25,333 bases of DNA from an uncultured Collinsella sp. (GCA_900546825.1 UREE01000025.1:1-25333); one strand, 5' to 3'. Numbered from the stretch's first letter, positions 1 through 6,646 are shown. Numbers and translations are program-made. Notes: generated from the sequence alone by a model not told the origin.

Positions 1-1
1 C

Positions 2-73
2 AAGATGTGCGCCGTCCGCACCGTCAACAAGGTGTTCGAGGGTACGACGATCGATCTCGGCATGGAGGACTAA
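2..73 (+). CDS. 3' end of an unidentified gene (partial)
   Basis: An open frame enters from the left edge and ends at TAA (71-73). Only 23 residues are visible, ending in ...TIDLGMED. This is too little to identify a family. The case for a real gene is the uninterrupted frame to the edge and a terminator-like hairpin about 90 bp downstream (165-194) on the same strand. Its product and its relation to thiD are unknown. Confidence 0.4.
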   Translation, partial: KMCAVRTVNKVFEGTTIDLGMED

Positions 74-164
74 CTCGTCACCGGAGCCACAATCAGTAAC
101 ATGGTGTTCGTCAATTGTTGACGTGTGAACATTTGCTTACATTTGCGTAAAGATTGCATCGCCC

Positions 165-200
165 GCCCGGGTTCGACATAGAGTCGGCCCGGGCATCTTT
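165..200 (+). terminator. Putative intrinsic terminator upstream of thiD
   Basis: GCCCGGG (165-171) pairs with CCCGGGC (188-194). An inner CGAC/GTCG helix extends the stem, and ATCTTT follows. The T tract is short, so termination may be weak. It would end the upstream plus-strand gene. It also abuts the thiD -10 box. Confidence 0.45.
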
Positions 201-205
201 ATAAT
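200..205 (+). promoter_or_regulatory. -10 box of a likely thiD promoter
   Basis: A consensus TATAAT lies 46 bp before the thiD start codon. The best -35-like hexamer, TCGACA at 173-178, is 21 bp away, which is too long for a standard sigma-70 spacer. The promoter is therefore supported only by its -10 element and its position. No thiamine (THI/TPP) riboswitch consensus is visible between 74 and 251. Confidence 0.4.
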
Positions 206-251
206 GCTGGCTTAAAGACCCATTTGATTCCGACCGAACAAGGGAGCAAAC

Positions 252-1082
252 ATGGATCGCAGTAAGGTACCTGCCGTTCTATCCATCGCAGGATCCGATT
301 CCAGCGGTGGCGCCGGCATTCAGGCCGACATCAAGACCATCACGGCGCACCGCCTGTATGCCGAGACGGCCATCACCGCCATCACCGCACAAAACACGCT
401 CGGTGTCACCGCCGTGCAGAATATCTCCCCTGATATCGTCGCTGCGCAGATCGACGCCGTATTTGACGATATCCGCCCCAGCGCCGTCAAGATCGGCATG
501 GTTTCTTCTGTCGAGATTATCGAAGTCATCGCCGACCGCTTGAGCGCCTGGAACGCAACGAACGTGGTCGTCGACCCCGTCATGGTCGCCACCTCGGGCG
601 CGCGCTTGATTGCCGAGGATGCCTCCGAGGCACTCACCCGCCGCCTGTTCCCACTAGCAACCGTCATCACGCCCAATATTCCCGAGGCCATGGCCCTGCT
701 TGACTACGAGGTCGACTCCGAGCGCACACAGCAAAATGCTGCCATGCTCCTCACCCGCCGCTTTGGTTGCGCATCCCTCGTTAAGGGTGGGCATCTTGTC
801 AACGAGGCTAACGATGTATTGGCCGAGCCCGCGCCACTCGATGACGAGGGCAACCATCTGGGCGATCCGCTCACTACGTGGTTTCGCCACAAGCGCATTG
901 AGACCAGCAACACGCACGGCACCGGCTGTACGCTCTCATCCGCCATCGCTTGCGCGCTGGCCCAGGGCATGGAACTTGCCGACGCCATCAACGCCGGCAA
1001 GGCCTACCTGACCGGCGCTCTCGCCGCTGGCTTTGACATGGGCAAAGGTTCCGGCCCCGTCAACCACATGTGGCAGTATTAA
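252..1082 (+). CDS. thiD: Hydroxymethylpyrimidine / phosphomethylpyrimidine kinase ThiD
   Basis: ThiD phosphorylates 4-amino-5-hydroxymethyl-2-methylpyrimidine twice to give HMP-PP, the pyrimidine half of thiamine, in the cytosol. The 276-residue length is normal for this ribokinase-fold enzyme. Visible family marks are the N-terminal strand and GSDSSGGAGIQAD loop (residues 14-26), the TAITAQNT segment near residue 43, the VVVDPVMVATSG core, and the anion-hole GTGCT at 223-227, where C226 is the family's catalytic cysteine. The ATG at 252 follows AGGGAG (241-246) by 5 nt. No other thi gene is in the window, so this looks like a monocistronic unit for synthesis or salvage. The closely related pyridoxal kinase family is the main alternative, but the Cys in GTGCT and the overall match favour ThiD. 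Confidence 0.95.
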   Translation: MDRSKVPAVLSIAGSDSSGGAGIQADIKTITAHRLYAETAITAITAQNTLGVTAVQNISPDIVAAQIDAVFDDIRPSAVKIGMVSSVEIIEVIADRLSAWNATNVVVDPVMVATSGARLIAEDASEALTRRLFPLATVITPNIPEAMALLDYEVDSERTQQNAAMLLTRRFGCASLVKGGHLVNEANDVLAEPAPLDDEGNHLGDPLTTWFRHKRIETSNTHGTGCTLSSAIACALAQGMELADAINAGKAYLTGALAAGFDMGKGSGPVNHMWQY

Positions 1083-1095
1083 GATTCACAGCCCA

Positions 1096-1134
1096 GAGCC
1101 ACCGCAAAGGGGGCAGGCACCTTTGCGGTGGCTC
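1096..1134. repeat. Hairpin repeat A, copy 1 (15-bp perfect stem)
   Basis: Perfect inverted repeat: arm GAGCCACCGCAAAGG (1096-1110), 9-nt loop GGGCAGGCA, arm 1120-1134. No T tract follows on the plus strand, so it is a poor terminator for thiD. Copy 2 (1378-1410) has the same loop and the same inner 12 bp of stem. The two copies bracket three larger palindromes. Confidence 0.85.
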
Positions 1135-1143
1135 CCACAAACA

Positions 1144-1198
1144 TCTCGATCTGTAACAGTTAGAGCCCATTTTTCGGCCCACCTGTTACAGATCGAGA
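1144..1198. repeat. Palindrome unit B1
   Basis: The 16-nt arms TCTCGATCTGTAACAG (1144-1159) and CTGTTACAGATCGAGA (1183-1198) are exact reverse complements around a 23-nt loop. It is the first of three related units whose left arms start 80 and 81 bp apart. The right arm can also pair with the left arm of the next unit, so alternative folds are possible. Confidence 0.85.
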
Positions 1199-1223
1199 CA
1201 TTCAAATTCCGCTGAGAAGATAA

Positions 1224-1278
1224 TCTCAATCTGTAACAGTAACTCGGCAAAATCGACCCTAGATGTTACAGATCGAGA
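1224..1278. repeat. Palindrome unit B2
   Basis: The left arm TCTCAATCTGTAACA (1224-1238) and right arm TGTTACAGATCGAGA (1264-1278) form a 15-nt inverted repeat with one mismatch. The right arm, extended to 1259-1278, is also complementary (one mismatch) to 1305-1324. Units B2 and B3 could therefore pair with each other as well as internally. Confidence 0.85.
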
Positions 1279-1304
1279 CAAACGACCGATATCGACCTAA
1301 ATAA

Positions 1305-1359
1305 TCTCAATCTGTAACATCTAGCCCGTTTTCGACCTTACAACTGTTACAGATCAAGA
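1305..1359. repeat. Palindrome unit B3
   Basis: The left arm TCTCAATCTGTAACA (1305-1319) and right arm TGTTACAGATCAAGA (1345-1359) form an inverted repeat with one mismatch at the same arm position as in B2. The loop resembles that of B1, with TAG, CCC and TTTTCG elements in the same order. Confidence 0.85.
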
Positions 1360-1377
1360 CAAACAAACGATCCAAAA

Positions 1378-1410
1378 CCACCGCAAAGGGGGCAGGCACC
1401 TTTGCGGTGG
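1378..1410 (-). repeat. Hairpin repeat A, copy 2; possible terminator for the SGNH hydrolase gene
   Basis: CCACCGCAAAGG (1378-1389), loop GGGCAGGCA, and the complementary arm at 1399-1410 repeat copy 1. Read on the minus strand, the hairpin is followed by TTTTGG and sits 13 bp after the hydrolase stop codon, so it may act as that gene's terminator. Confidence 0.8.
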
Positions 1411-1422
1411 CTTGGGCTCGCG

Positions 1423-2082
1423 CTACTCACCGAGCATCTCTTGGAGCTTGGCTGCCACGGCATGTCCCAAGCTCTCGTGGCTTTCGGGCATCATATGCAG
1501 ATAGTCGATATCGCCCGGCTCGGCATAATCGGCGGCATTCAAAAAGTCGCAGCCAAACTGCTCAGCCACATGCGCGTAGTACTCACCAAAATGTTCCGAG
1601 GCTTCTACGGAATGCTCGTCAAAGTCGGTCATATATACATCGGCGATCTGCGGCTTAATCTTGATAGGTGCCATCAGCAGAATCCGTGGGCAGGGCGCGG
1701 CATCGGTCCAGGCAAACGCACGGACGGCGCGAATCAACGCCATGGCACCACGGGCGATATCGGAAGCTGTCACGCCAAAGACCGTCTTACAGTCGTTGGT
1801 GCCCAGCATGATCACAATGGCGTCCAGCGGCTTATGGGCCTCGAGCAGCATCGGAAGTGCGCGGATGCCGTTAAGATTGGTGTCCAGATGGCACATGTCG
1901 TCGCGTACCGTCGTGCGGCCGTTGAGGCCTTCTTCAATTACATGCCAGCCCTCGCCTAAGTCACGTTGGGCCACGCCGCACCAGCGCACATCCTGCGCAT
2001 AGCGCACCGCGGTGCCGTCGCGCATGCCCGCCGGATCGTAACCATAGGTGTTGCTGTCGCCAAAGCATAGAACGTTTTTCAT
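1423..2082 (-). CDS. SGNH/GDSL-type esterase or hydrolase
   Basis: A 219-residue SGNH hydrolase, predicted to cleave ester bonds through a Ser-His-Asp triad. The four family blocks are present: block I FGDSNTYG with nucleophile S10, block II GLN (52-54), block III LGTND with oxyanion-hole N96, and block V DYLH with D193 and H196. No signal peptide is evident, so it is probably cytoplasmic. The layout resembles small bacterial arylesterase or acetylesterase members of the family, but the substrate cannot be read from sequence. The ATG at 2082 is preceded by GAGGGG. The gene starts about 20 bp after the terminator of the upstream PARG-like gene, so its transcription relies on readthrough or an unseen promoter. 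The longest opposite-strand frame here is a shadow. Confidence 0.88.
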   Translation of the reverse strand: MKNVLCFGDSNTYGYDPAGMRDGTAVRYAQDVRWCGVAQRDLGEGWHVIEEGLNGRTTVRDDMCHLDTNLNGIRALPMLLEAHKPLDAIVIMLGTNDCKTVFGVTASDIARGAMALIRAVRAFAWTDAAPCPRILLMAPIKIKPQIADVYMTDFDEHSVEASEHFGEYYAHVAEQFGCDFLNAADYAEPGDIDYLHMMPESHESLGHAVAAKLQEMLGE

Positions 2083-2101
2083 CGTAAGCCCCTCGCTCAG
2101 T

Positions 2102-2134
2102 AAAAAGCCGACGGAAGCAGCCTCTCCCGTCGGC
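2102..2134 (-). terminator. Intrinsic terminator after the PARG-like gene
   Basis: On the minus strand an 8-bp GC-rich stem (2134-2127 with 2114-2107) is followed by TTTTTA. It lies 27 bp past the stop codon at 2161. Confidence 0.8.
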
Positions 2135-2160
2135 TCGACCTATCTGTCAGCACGTACCGA

Positions 2161-3291
2161 TTACAGGTACTTGCGCCAATCGTCCTCGTCCTCATCATCC
2201 TCGGTAGCAGCCTGGGCCTGCTCGGCGGCGCGAGCTGCCGCAGCGCGAGCGGCAACCTGGGCATAGGACTCCTCGTTGCGCTCGGGGAAGTTTGCCAGCA
2301 CGTGCTCGAACTTGGCAAAATCCTCATCCCAGCGCGTAGAAGGCACGGCAAAGAAGACTTGCTTGACCTTGAAGTCGCCCGATGCGAGCTCCTTGCGGAA
2401 AATCTCGGCCACGGCCTCGGCATCAAAACCGTTGTTGTCGCAGCCCCAAGCGCCCAGTACGAGCTTCTCGCGACCCAGCTCGTCGCAGATGGCGAGCACA
2501 AAGCGGATACGGTCGCGCAGCGCGTCCAGCAGCGCATCGTCGCTCACGCGGTACTCCTGGCGTGCGCGCTTGGCATTGGGCGCGGCGGCCACGATCACAT
2601 CGGCATACGCATGCACGTGGTTGCGGTCAAAACGCACCGCAGGCACTACCAGCGCACGGTTGCGGTAGAGCTCGCAGTTGATATTGCGGCGACGGTTCTC
2701 GCCATACCACTTGCGCTGCTTGTCGAGCACGTTGTACAGATACGAATCGGCGCAGAGCGTAGCCTCCTGGCCCAGATAGCCCTGGATGTAGCCGCCACCC
2801 GGGTTGGTGAACGAGGCAAAGGCGAGCACTGCCATGTCGCAGAACTGCGCATAGCCACGGCCGTTGTCCAGAATGGCCTGCGTGGCGGAGGCATCAAGCA
2901 CGGTGACCTCGGGCAGGGTCGGAGCGGGCTCCTCGGCAGGCGCGGACTCGGTCTCTGCGGGTTTCTCGGCAGGCGCAGACTCGTCCGTGACCTCGGTCTC
3001 GACGGACGCAACCTCAGCGGCCTCGACCTCGACGGACTCAGACTCCTCGGCAACCGGCTCCTCGGCAGCCGCAGCCGCTTGGGCCTTGGCCTTCATCGCC
3101 GCGACAAAGCCGGCAGGCATACCGTCAAACTCGCGAACACCGGCAAGCGAACGCTCGATATCCTTGGCGCACGCTTCGGACACAGTTGCCACGTGACGCT
3201 CGGCGGCCTTAGCACGGGCCTCGCGCTTGGGATTGGGCTGACCCGCTCGGTTGGACCTGCGGTTACGGTTCCTGTTGTCGACGTCTGCCAT
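2161..3291 (-). CDS. TIGR02452-family (DUF2263) PARG-like macrodomain protein with variant QEA motif
   Basis: The C-terminal two-thirds match the bacterial poly(ADP-ribose) glycohydrolase-like family, which removes ADP-ribose chains. Marks are VTVLDASA (129-136), ASFTNPGGGYIQG with GGG at 165-167, the downstream LCADSYLYN, and the late VLGAWGCDNNGFD segment. The family signature GGG-X6-8-QEE here reads GGG-X7-QEA (Q175, E176, A177), so the second glutamate, the catalytic one in studied PARGs, is alanine. The N-terminus is basic (residues 1-35). Residues about 75-127 form an acidic Ala/Glu/Pro-rich linker that looks disordered and separates the usual N-terminal helix from the domain. The C-terminus is Ala-rich, then acidic (EDDEDEDDWRKYL). 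The start has a good ribosome site, AGGAAGGGTGG. It may bind ADP-ribose without cleaving chains. Confidence 0.82.
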   Translation of the reverse strand: MADVDNRNRNRRSNRAGQPNPKREARAKAAERHVATVSEACAKDIERSLAGVREFDGMPAGFVAAMKAKAQAAAAAEEPVAEESESVEVEAAEVASVETEVTDESAPAEKPAETESAPAEEPAPTLPEVTVLDASATQAILDNGRGYAQFCDMAVLAFASFTNPGGGYIQGYLGQEATLCADSYLYNVLDKQRKWYGENRRRNINCELYRNRALVVPAVRFDRNHVHAYADVIVAAAPNAKRARQEYRVSDDALLDALRDRIRFVLAICDELGREKLVLGAWGCDNNGFDAEAVAEIFRKELASGDFKVKQVFFAVPSTRWDEDFAKFEHVLANFPERNEESYAQVAARAAAARAAEQAQAATEDDEDEDDWRKYL

Positions 3292-3356
3292 ACGTGGCCA
3301 CCCTTCCTGTCGCTGCCGCTATCGGCTTTTCCCATCCATGATACCCCGCCGCGTAC

Positions 3357-3382
3357 AAAAAAGACGGCCCCGAAGGACCGCC
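3357..3382 (-). terminator. Intrinsic terminator after the Bax-inhibitor gene
   Basis: On the minus strand an 8-bp stem with two G-U pairs (3382-3375 with 3370-3363) closes on a TTCG tetraloop and is followed by six T's. It is a textbook rho-independent terminator 47 bp past the stop codon at 3429. Confidence 0.9.
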
Positions 3383-3428
3383 TTTCGCATCGATTTGCAC
3401 GCACGGCAAGCACCGCCGCAATTCGCCA

Positions 3429-4124
3429 CTAATCGCGACGGCCAAGGATGTTCAGGATGCGCAGGAACACGTTGATAATGTCCACGAACAGATTGGACGC
3501 CATGAGCACGGCGTTGGGCAGCGTAGGCGGCACCGTCGTGGCAACATAGGTGTCGTAGCCAATAAAGCCGGCGAACACCACGATCACGATCAGATCGGTG
3601 ATGGTCTGCGAGACGCCCATGAACATCAGCACGATCTCAACCAGAATAGTGGCGAGCAGAATGCCAAAACCGATGCCATATACGCGCTGGAAAAACTTGG
3701 GGAACGTCACGCCCAAAGCGCCAAAGACAAAGGTGATAGCGGCCGTGGCGATAAAGGCAGTGTTGATGGTGGGCAGGTCGTAGTTGGCAAGGCCAAACGA
3801 CGCGGTCAGGCCAAAGGTACTCGCAAAGATTACGTAGCCCACAAGGGACAAGCCCACGGACTGCTTGCTGGCGGCGGCCGACATCATGACCATGCCGACG
3901 ATGGTCAAAATAAACGAGCCAAAGACCAGCGGCAAGGCGGCGCCGCTCATCATCATGCGCGCAAACGACATGGTGCTCGTAAAGTAGGCGCCGGCGCCCA
4001 TGGCGCAAAAGCCCAAGAAGATCAGGGCAGACATGGCGAGATTGTACGCGCGCGGCGACATCTCCTTGGCGCGGCTTGCGCCGGTCTCGACGGGGCCGTT
4101 CTGATAGCCCTGGATATCGTTCAT
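3429..4124 (-). CDS. Bax inhibitor-1 / YccA-YetJ family membrane protein
   Basis: A 231-residue, mostly hydrophobic protein with about seven membrane segments after a short polar N-terminus (1-25). The C-terminal family signature is clear: GFIGYDTY (187-193), then SNLFVDIINVFLRILNILGRR. D191 and D215 are 24 residues apart, the same spacing as the di-aspartyl pH sensor pair of Bacillus YetJ (D171/D195), which leaks calcium. A channel or stress role is therefore a reasonable inference, though bacterial members are mostly uncharacterised. Start ATG 4124 follows GAAAGGAC. The gene appears monocistronic: a terminator follows it and a terminator-like hairpin lies just upstream. Confidence 0.92.
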   Translation of the reverse strand: MNDIQGYQNGPVETGASRAKEMSPRAYNLAMSALIFLGFCAMGAGAYFTSTMSFARMMMSGAALPLVFGSFILTIVGMVMMSAAASKQSVGLSLVGYVIFASTFGLTASFGLANYDLPTINTAFIATAAITFVFGALGVTFPKFFQRVYGIGFGILLATILVEIVLMFMGVSQTITDLIVIVVFAGFIGYDTYVATTVPPTLPNAVLMASNLFVDIINVFLRILNILGRRD

Positions 4125-4138
4125 AGGTTCGTCCTTTC

Positions 4139-4162
4139 AAAAAGCGCCACAAATAACGGCGC
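4139..4162 (-). terminator. Terminator-like hairpin in the leader of the Bax-inhibitor gene
   Basis: On the minus strand GCGCC (4162-4158) pairs with GGCGC (4148-4144) over a 9-nt loop, followed by five T's. It could end transcription of the upstream unknown gene. It lies between a candidate -10 box (4190-4185) and the ribosome site of the Bax-inhibitor gene, so attenuation is also possible. The stem is only 5 bp. Confidence 0.45.
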
Positions 4163-4184
4163 AGTAGCTGACAAGATTCCTGTC

Positions 4185-4190
4185 ATTGTA
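4185..4190 (-). promoter_or_regulatory. Candidate -10 box for the Bax-inhibitor gene
   Basis: TACAAT on the minus strand, about 60 bp upstream of the start at 4124. No convincing -35 hexamer is seen at 16-18 bp, so the call rests on the -10 match and its position. Confidence 0.3.
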
Positions 4191-4208
4191 CCCGAATGCC
4201 GTACGTCC

Positions 4209-4547
4209 TTACCCACGGCGCTCGCCCTCGAGCGTACGGTCGAATGCCCACACCCACCAACGCATCAGATGGGCCTGCGAGCCATCTGGTCGTTCGCGCG
4301 TCTGGTCCTCCAGATACAACTCGGTCGCATGACCGCCAAAACGGACCCTATAGGTTGCCGTACGAATGCCGTGAACCGTCAGGCCAAACCCAGTGGTCGA
4401 GACAATCTCGTCAATCGTAAAGCAACGACCGTCGACCCAGCAGACGGTGACCGGCACAACCTGTCCGCCCGCGAGGATGCGAGCCACGACGTCCACATAC
4501 TGCTTGTGCACGCGTCGAGTTTTGCCATCTGTCTGTCGATATTCCAT
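4209..4547 (-). CDS. Small conserved-looking protein of unknown function
   Basis: A 112-residue protein beginning MEYRQTDGK. It appears beta-rich: repeated short strands such as VVARILAGGQ, VPVTVCWVDGR and TYRVRFGG, then an arginine-rich region and an ending with WWVWAFDRT. I do not recognise the family with confidence. The single-domain wrap of WxxGR and YRVRxGG motifs vaguely recalls small actinobacterial DUF6504-like proteins. The frame is open 40 codons further upstream, but the ATG at 4547 is preferred. It is preceded by AGGGGG at very short spacing, and a sound promoter (4584-4555) would start RNA at about that ATG, suggesting leaderless translation. Confidence 0.6.
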   Translation of the reverse strand: MEYRQTDGKTRRVHKQYVDVVARILAGGQVVPVTVCWVDGRCFTIDEIVSTTGFGLTVHGIRTATYRVRFGGHATELYLEDQTRERPDGSQAHLMRWWVWAFDRTLEGERRG

Positions 4548-4554
4548 GCCCCCT

Positions 4555-4584
4555 ATTATCGAACGCATGTTTGCATGTTGTAAA
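4555..4584 (-). promoter_or_regulatory. Sigma-70-type promoter for the small unknown gene
   Basis: On the minus strand TTTACA (4584-4579) and GATAAT (4560-4555) are separated by 18 bp. The -10 box ends 7 nt before the ATG at 4547, so the transcript would start at or within a base or two of the start codon. Confidence 0.6.
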
Positions 4585-4735
4585 GCGAACAGACTGTGGT
4601 TTTTGGAGTGTCGTAGCAATCGCGCGTGTCCGCATGGCGTGATAGCAAAAAGAACACCCACGGTCAACAGGGCTAATATTCAATTTTAGTGCCAAAAAAT
4701 TACTTCTCCCATCAGAACTCGGCAAAGAAACCCGC

Positions 4736-4767
4736 AGGAGGTGATACGATTTATCATGTTTTTGTAA
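4736..4767 (+). promoter_or_regulatory. Perfect Shine-Dalgarno with a three-codon leader ORF upstream of pit
   Basis: AGGAGGTGAT (4736-4745) is a 10-base complement of the 16S rRNA 3' end. Ten bases later an ATG (4756) opens a reading frame of only Met-Phe-Leu before TAA (4765-4767). The stop is in frame with pit, and no start codon lies between it and the pit ATG at 4798. A strong ribosome site therefore appears to serve a mini-leader, not the transporter itself. Confidence 0.5.
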
Positions 4768-4797
4768 CGTGTCTGCAAACTTCGAGAAAGCCCATAT

Positions 4798-5847
4798 ATG
4801 GACGTAACGTTCTCAACCTTCCTCGGCCAAATTGTGTCGAACCCAGTCCTTGCCGTCACCGTGATCCTCGCGTTGGGCGCCATCTTCGTCAACGGATGGA
4901 CCGACGCGCCCAACGCCATCGCGACCTGCGTCACTACGCGTTGCATGCCCGCCCGCGCCGCCATTCTCATGAGCGCCGCATTCAACTTCCTCGGCGTGCT
5001 CATCATGACGCACTTTAACGCGAGCGTCGCCAATACCATCTCGCATATCGTTGACTTTGGCGGAAACAGCACCATGGCGCTCGCCTGCCTGTGCGCGGCG
5101 CTCTTCTCCATCGTCGTCTACGGCGCCACGGCATCGCGTTTTGGCATCCCCACCTCGCAAAGCCACAGCCTTATCGCCGGCCTGACCGGTGCCGCTATCG
5201 CCCTCGGCGGCGCGAGCAGCGTCAACGTCCACGAGTGGATGAAGGTCATCTACGGCCTGGCGCTCTCCATCGGCCTGGGCTTTGTCATGGGCTGGGTCCT
5301 GTGCAAGCTCGTCTCGATTCTTTTCGCCGCCGCCAACAGGCGACGTGCCAACGTCTTCTTTAAATACGCTCAGATCGCGAGTGCCGCGGCCATGAGCTTC
5401 ATGCACGGCGCGCAGGATGGACAGAAGTTCATCGGCGTGCTCTTTTTAGGCGTGGCCTTTGCCAGCGGCCAGACGAGCGTCGGCGATGCCGGCATCCCCA
5501 TCTGGATTATGCTGCTATGCTCGGCCACCATGGGCATCGGCACCAGCGTGGGCGGCGAGCGCATCATCAAGTCCGTTGGCCAGAGCATGGTCAAGCTCGA
5601 AAAGTACCAGGGCTTCTCCGCCGACCTGGCGGGCGCCGCGAACCTGCTGCTTGCCACCCTTACCGGCATCCCCGTGTCCTCCACGCACATCAAGACCTGC
5701 GCCATCATGGGCGTCGGTGCCGTCAAACGCCTCTCGGCCATCAACTTCGGCGTCGTCAAGGACATGATGTTCACCTGGTTCTTCACCTTCCCCGCCTGCG
5801 GACTCATCAGCTTTGTCATGGCCAAGCTGTTCATGATGTTCATCTAG
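4798..5847 (+). CDS. pit: Pit-family inorganic phosphate transporter
   Basis: A 349-residue inner-membrane carrier of the PiT family (TC 2.A.20), expected to take up phosphate, often as a metal-phosphate complex, driven by an ion gradient. It shows two inverted PiT halves. The first has NGWTDAPNAIAT (32-43) and GIPTSQSH (116-123). The second has SFMHGAQDGQK (200-210) and PVSSTHIK (292-299). About ten membrane helices are predicted by eye. The length is at the short end of the family, which fits bacterial members lacking the large central loop. The ATG at 4798 has only a weak upstream GAGAAAG. A perfect ribosome site 53 bp further upstream serves a three-codon leader. The DUF47 gene begins 67 bp downstream on the same strand, the usual Pit partner. 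Confidence 0.93.
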   Translation: MDVTFSTFLGQIVSNPVLAVTVILALGAIFVNGWTDAPNAIATCVTTRCMPARAAILMSAAFNFLGVLIMTHFNASVANTISHIVDFGGNSTMALACLCAALFSIVVYGATASRFGIPTSQSHSLIAGLTGAAIALGGASSVNVHEWMKVIYGLALSIGLGFVMGWVLCKLVSILFAAANRRRANVFFKYAQIASAAAMSFMHGAQDGQKFIGVLFLGVAFASGQTSVGDAGIPIWIMLLCSATMGIGTSVGGERIIKSVGQSMVKLEKYQGFSADLAGAANLLLATLTGIPVSSTHIKTCAIMGVGAVKRLSAINFGVVKDMMFTWFFTFPACGLISFVMAKLFMMFI

Positions 5848-5914
5848 CCAAACCGAACGTCCATCCGGACCGTAACACCTCGCCCACCCGTCTTCGCCTC
5901 GAAAGGACCCACTC

Positions 5915-6538
5915 ATGGCAAAGAAACCCGATTCGTTCTACTTTGACAACTACGTCGCCTGCGCCGACCTCGCCGTCCAGGCCGCCGAGCTGCTTACCAA
6001 GATTTTCGAGAACTTCGATCCCGCAAAGATTCACGATATGCTCGACAAGATGCATGCGATCGAGCATGCGGCCGACAAGAAGCACCATGAGCTTGAGGAC
6101 GCCCTGCTCACCGCCTTTATCACCCCGCTTGAGCGCGAGGATCTGGACCTGATGAGCTGCTCGCTCGACACCGTGCTCGACCGCATCGAGGGCGTCGTGC
6201 AGCGCGTCTACTTCACCAACATCCAGAGCATCCATCCCGATGCCATCGTGATCGCCCACAAGGTGACCGACGCCTGCTGCGCCATGAAGGACCTTATGGT
6301 CGAGCTTCCCAACTACCGCAAGTCCAAGACTCTGCGCGAACTCGTCATCCAGATCAACACCATCGAGTCCGAGGCTGACGAGCTCTATATCAACGCCATG
6401 CGTAACCTGCACGTTAACGGCAAGGACCCGCTCGAGGTCATCGCCTGGCGTGACGTGTACGCCTTCCTGGAGTACTGCGCCGACTGCTGCGAGAATGTGG
6501 CCGATGTCGTGGATTCGATTGTCATGAAGAACAGTTAA
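5915..6538 (+). CDS. DUF47 (PhoU-like) Pit accessory protein
   Basis: A 207-residue, largely helical cytoplasmic protein with the PhoU-like DUF47 fold (COG1392). It carries repeated acidic helices with ED/H metal-binding style segments, such as HAIEHAADKKHHELEDAL near residues 45-65 and IESEADELY near 150. The ending CADCCENVADVVDSIVMKNS is typical of the family. Such proteins are encoded next to Pit transporters and are thought to regulate them. Here the gene lies 67 bp after pit, so co-transcription is likely. The ribosome site GAAAGGA precedes the ATG at 5915. It is distinct from the true PhoU at 10288-11145, giving the cell one PhoU-type protein per phosphate transporter. Confidence 0.92.
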   Translation: MAKKPDSFYFDNYVACADLAVQAAELLTKIFENFDPAKIHDMLDKMHAIEHAADKKHHELEDALLTAFITPLEREDLDLMSCSLDTVLDRIEGVVQRVYFTNIQSIHPDAIVIAHKVTDACCAMKDLMVELPNYRKSKTLRELVIQINTIESEADELYINAMRNLHVNGKDPLEVIAWRDVYAFLEYCADCCENVADVVDSIVMKNS

Positions 6539-6577
6539 TTGGGGGTACGTGTCCCGGCGGCGAAGGGCCGGCCACGG

Positions 6578-6619
6578 TTTGCTTTCTCACTCCGGCTGCT
6601 TTGCAGAGTCGTTCGAAAG
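6578..6619. repeat. 42-nt direct repeat C, copy 1
   Basis: Begins TTTGCTTTCTCACTCCGGCT and ends GTCGTTCGAAAG. It matches copy 2 (6666-6707) except for a few bases in the middle. It lies 39 bp after the DUF47 stop. Confidence 0.8.
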
Positions 6620-6646
6620 CGGTTAATTGGCGGTCTGCGTCCCACC

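Noticed and set aside
74..251. TPP riboswitch upstream of thiD
   Set aside because: The conserved CTGAGA and ACCTGATCTGGATAATGCC-type THI-box elements are not present; only a terminator-like hairpin and a -10 box are seen.
1144..1359. Three evenly spaced repeats as a CRISPR array
   Set aside because: The units are long palindromes with arms separated by loops that are partly alike, at 80-81 bp spacing; there are no identical direct repeats with unique spacers and no cas genes.
1402..1959. Plus-strand open frame of 185 codons
   Set aside because: It lies opposite the SGNH hydrolase, whose catalytic motifs are intact; the plus-strand product has no recognisable motif and overlaps the hairpin repeat.
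2302..3432. Plus-strand open frame of 376 codons
   Set aside because: It mirrors the PARG-like gene. Its Leu/Gly/Arg-rich product is typical of an antisense shadow in GC-rich DNA.
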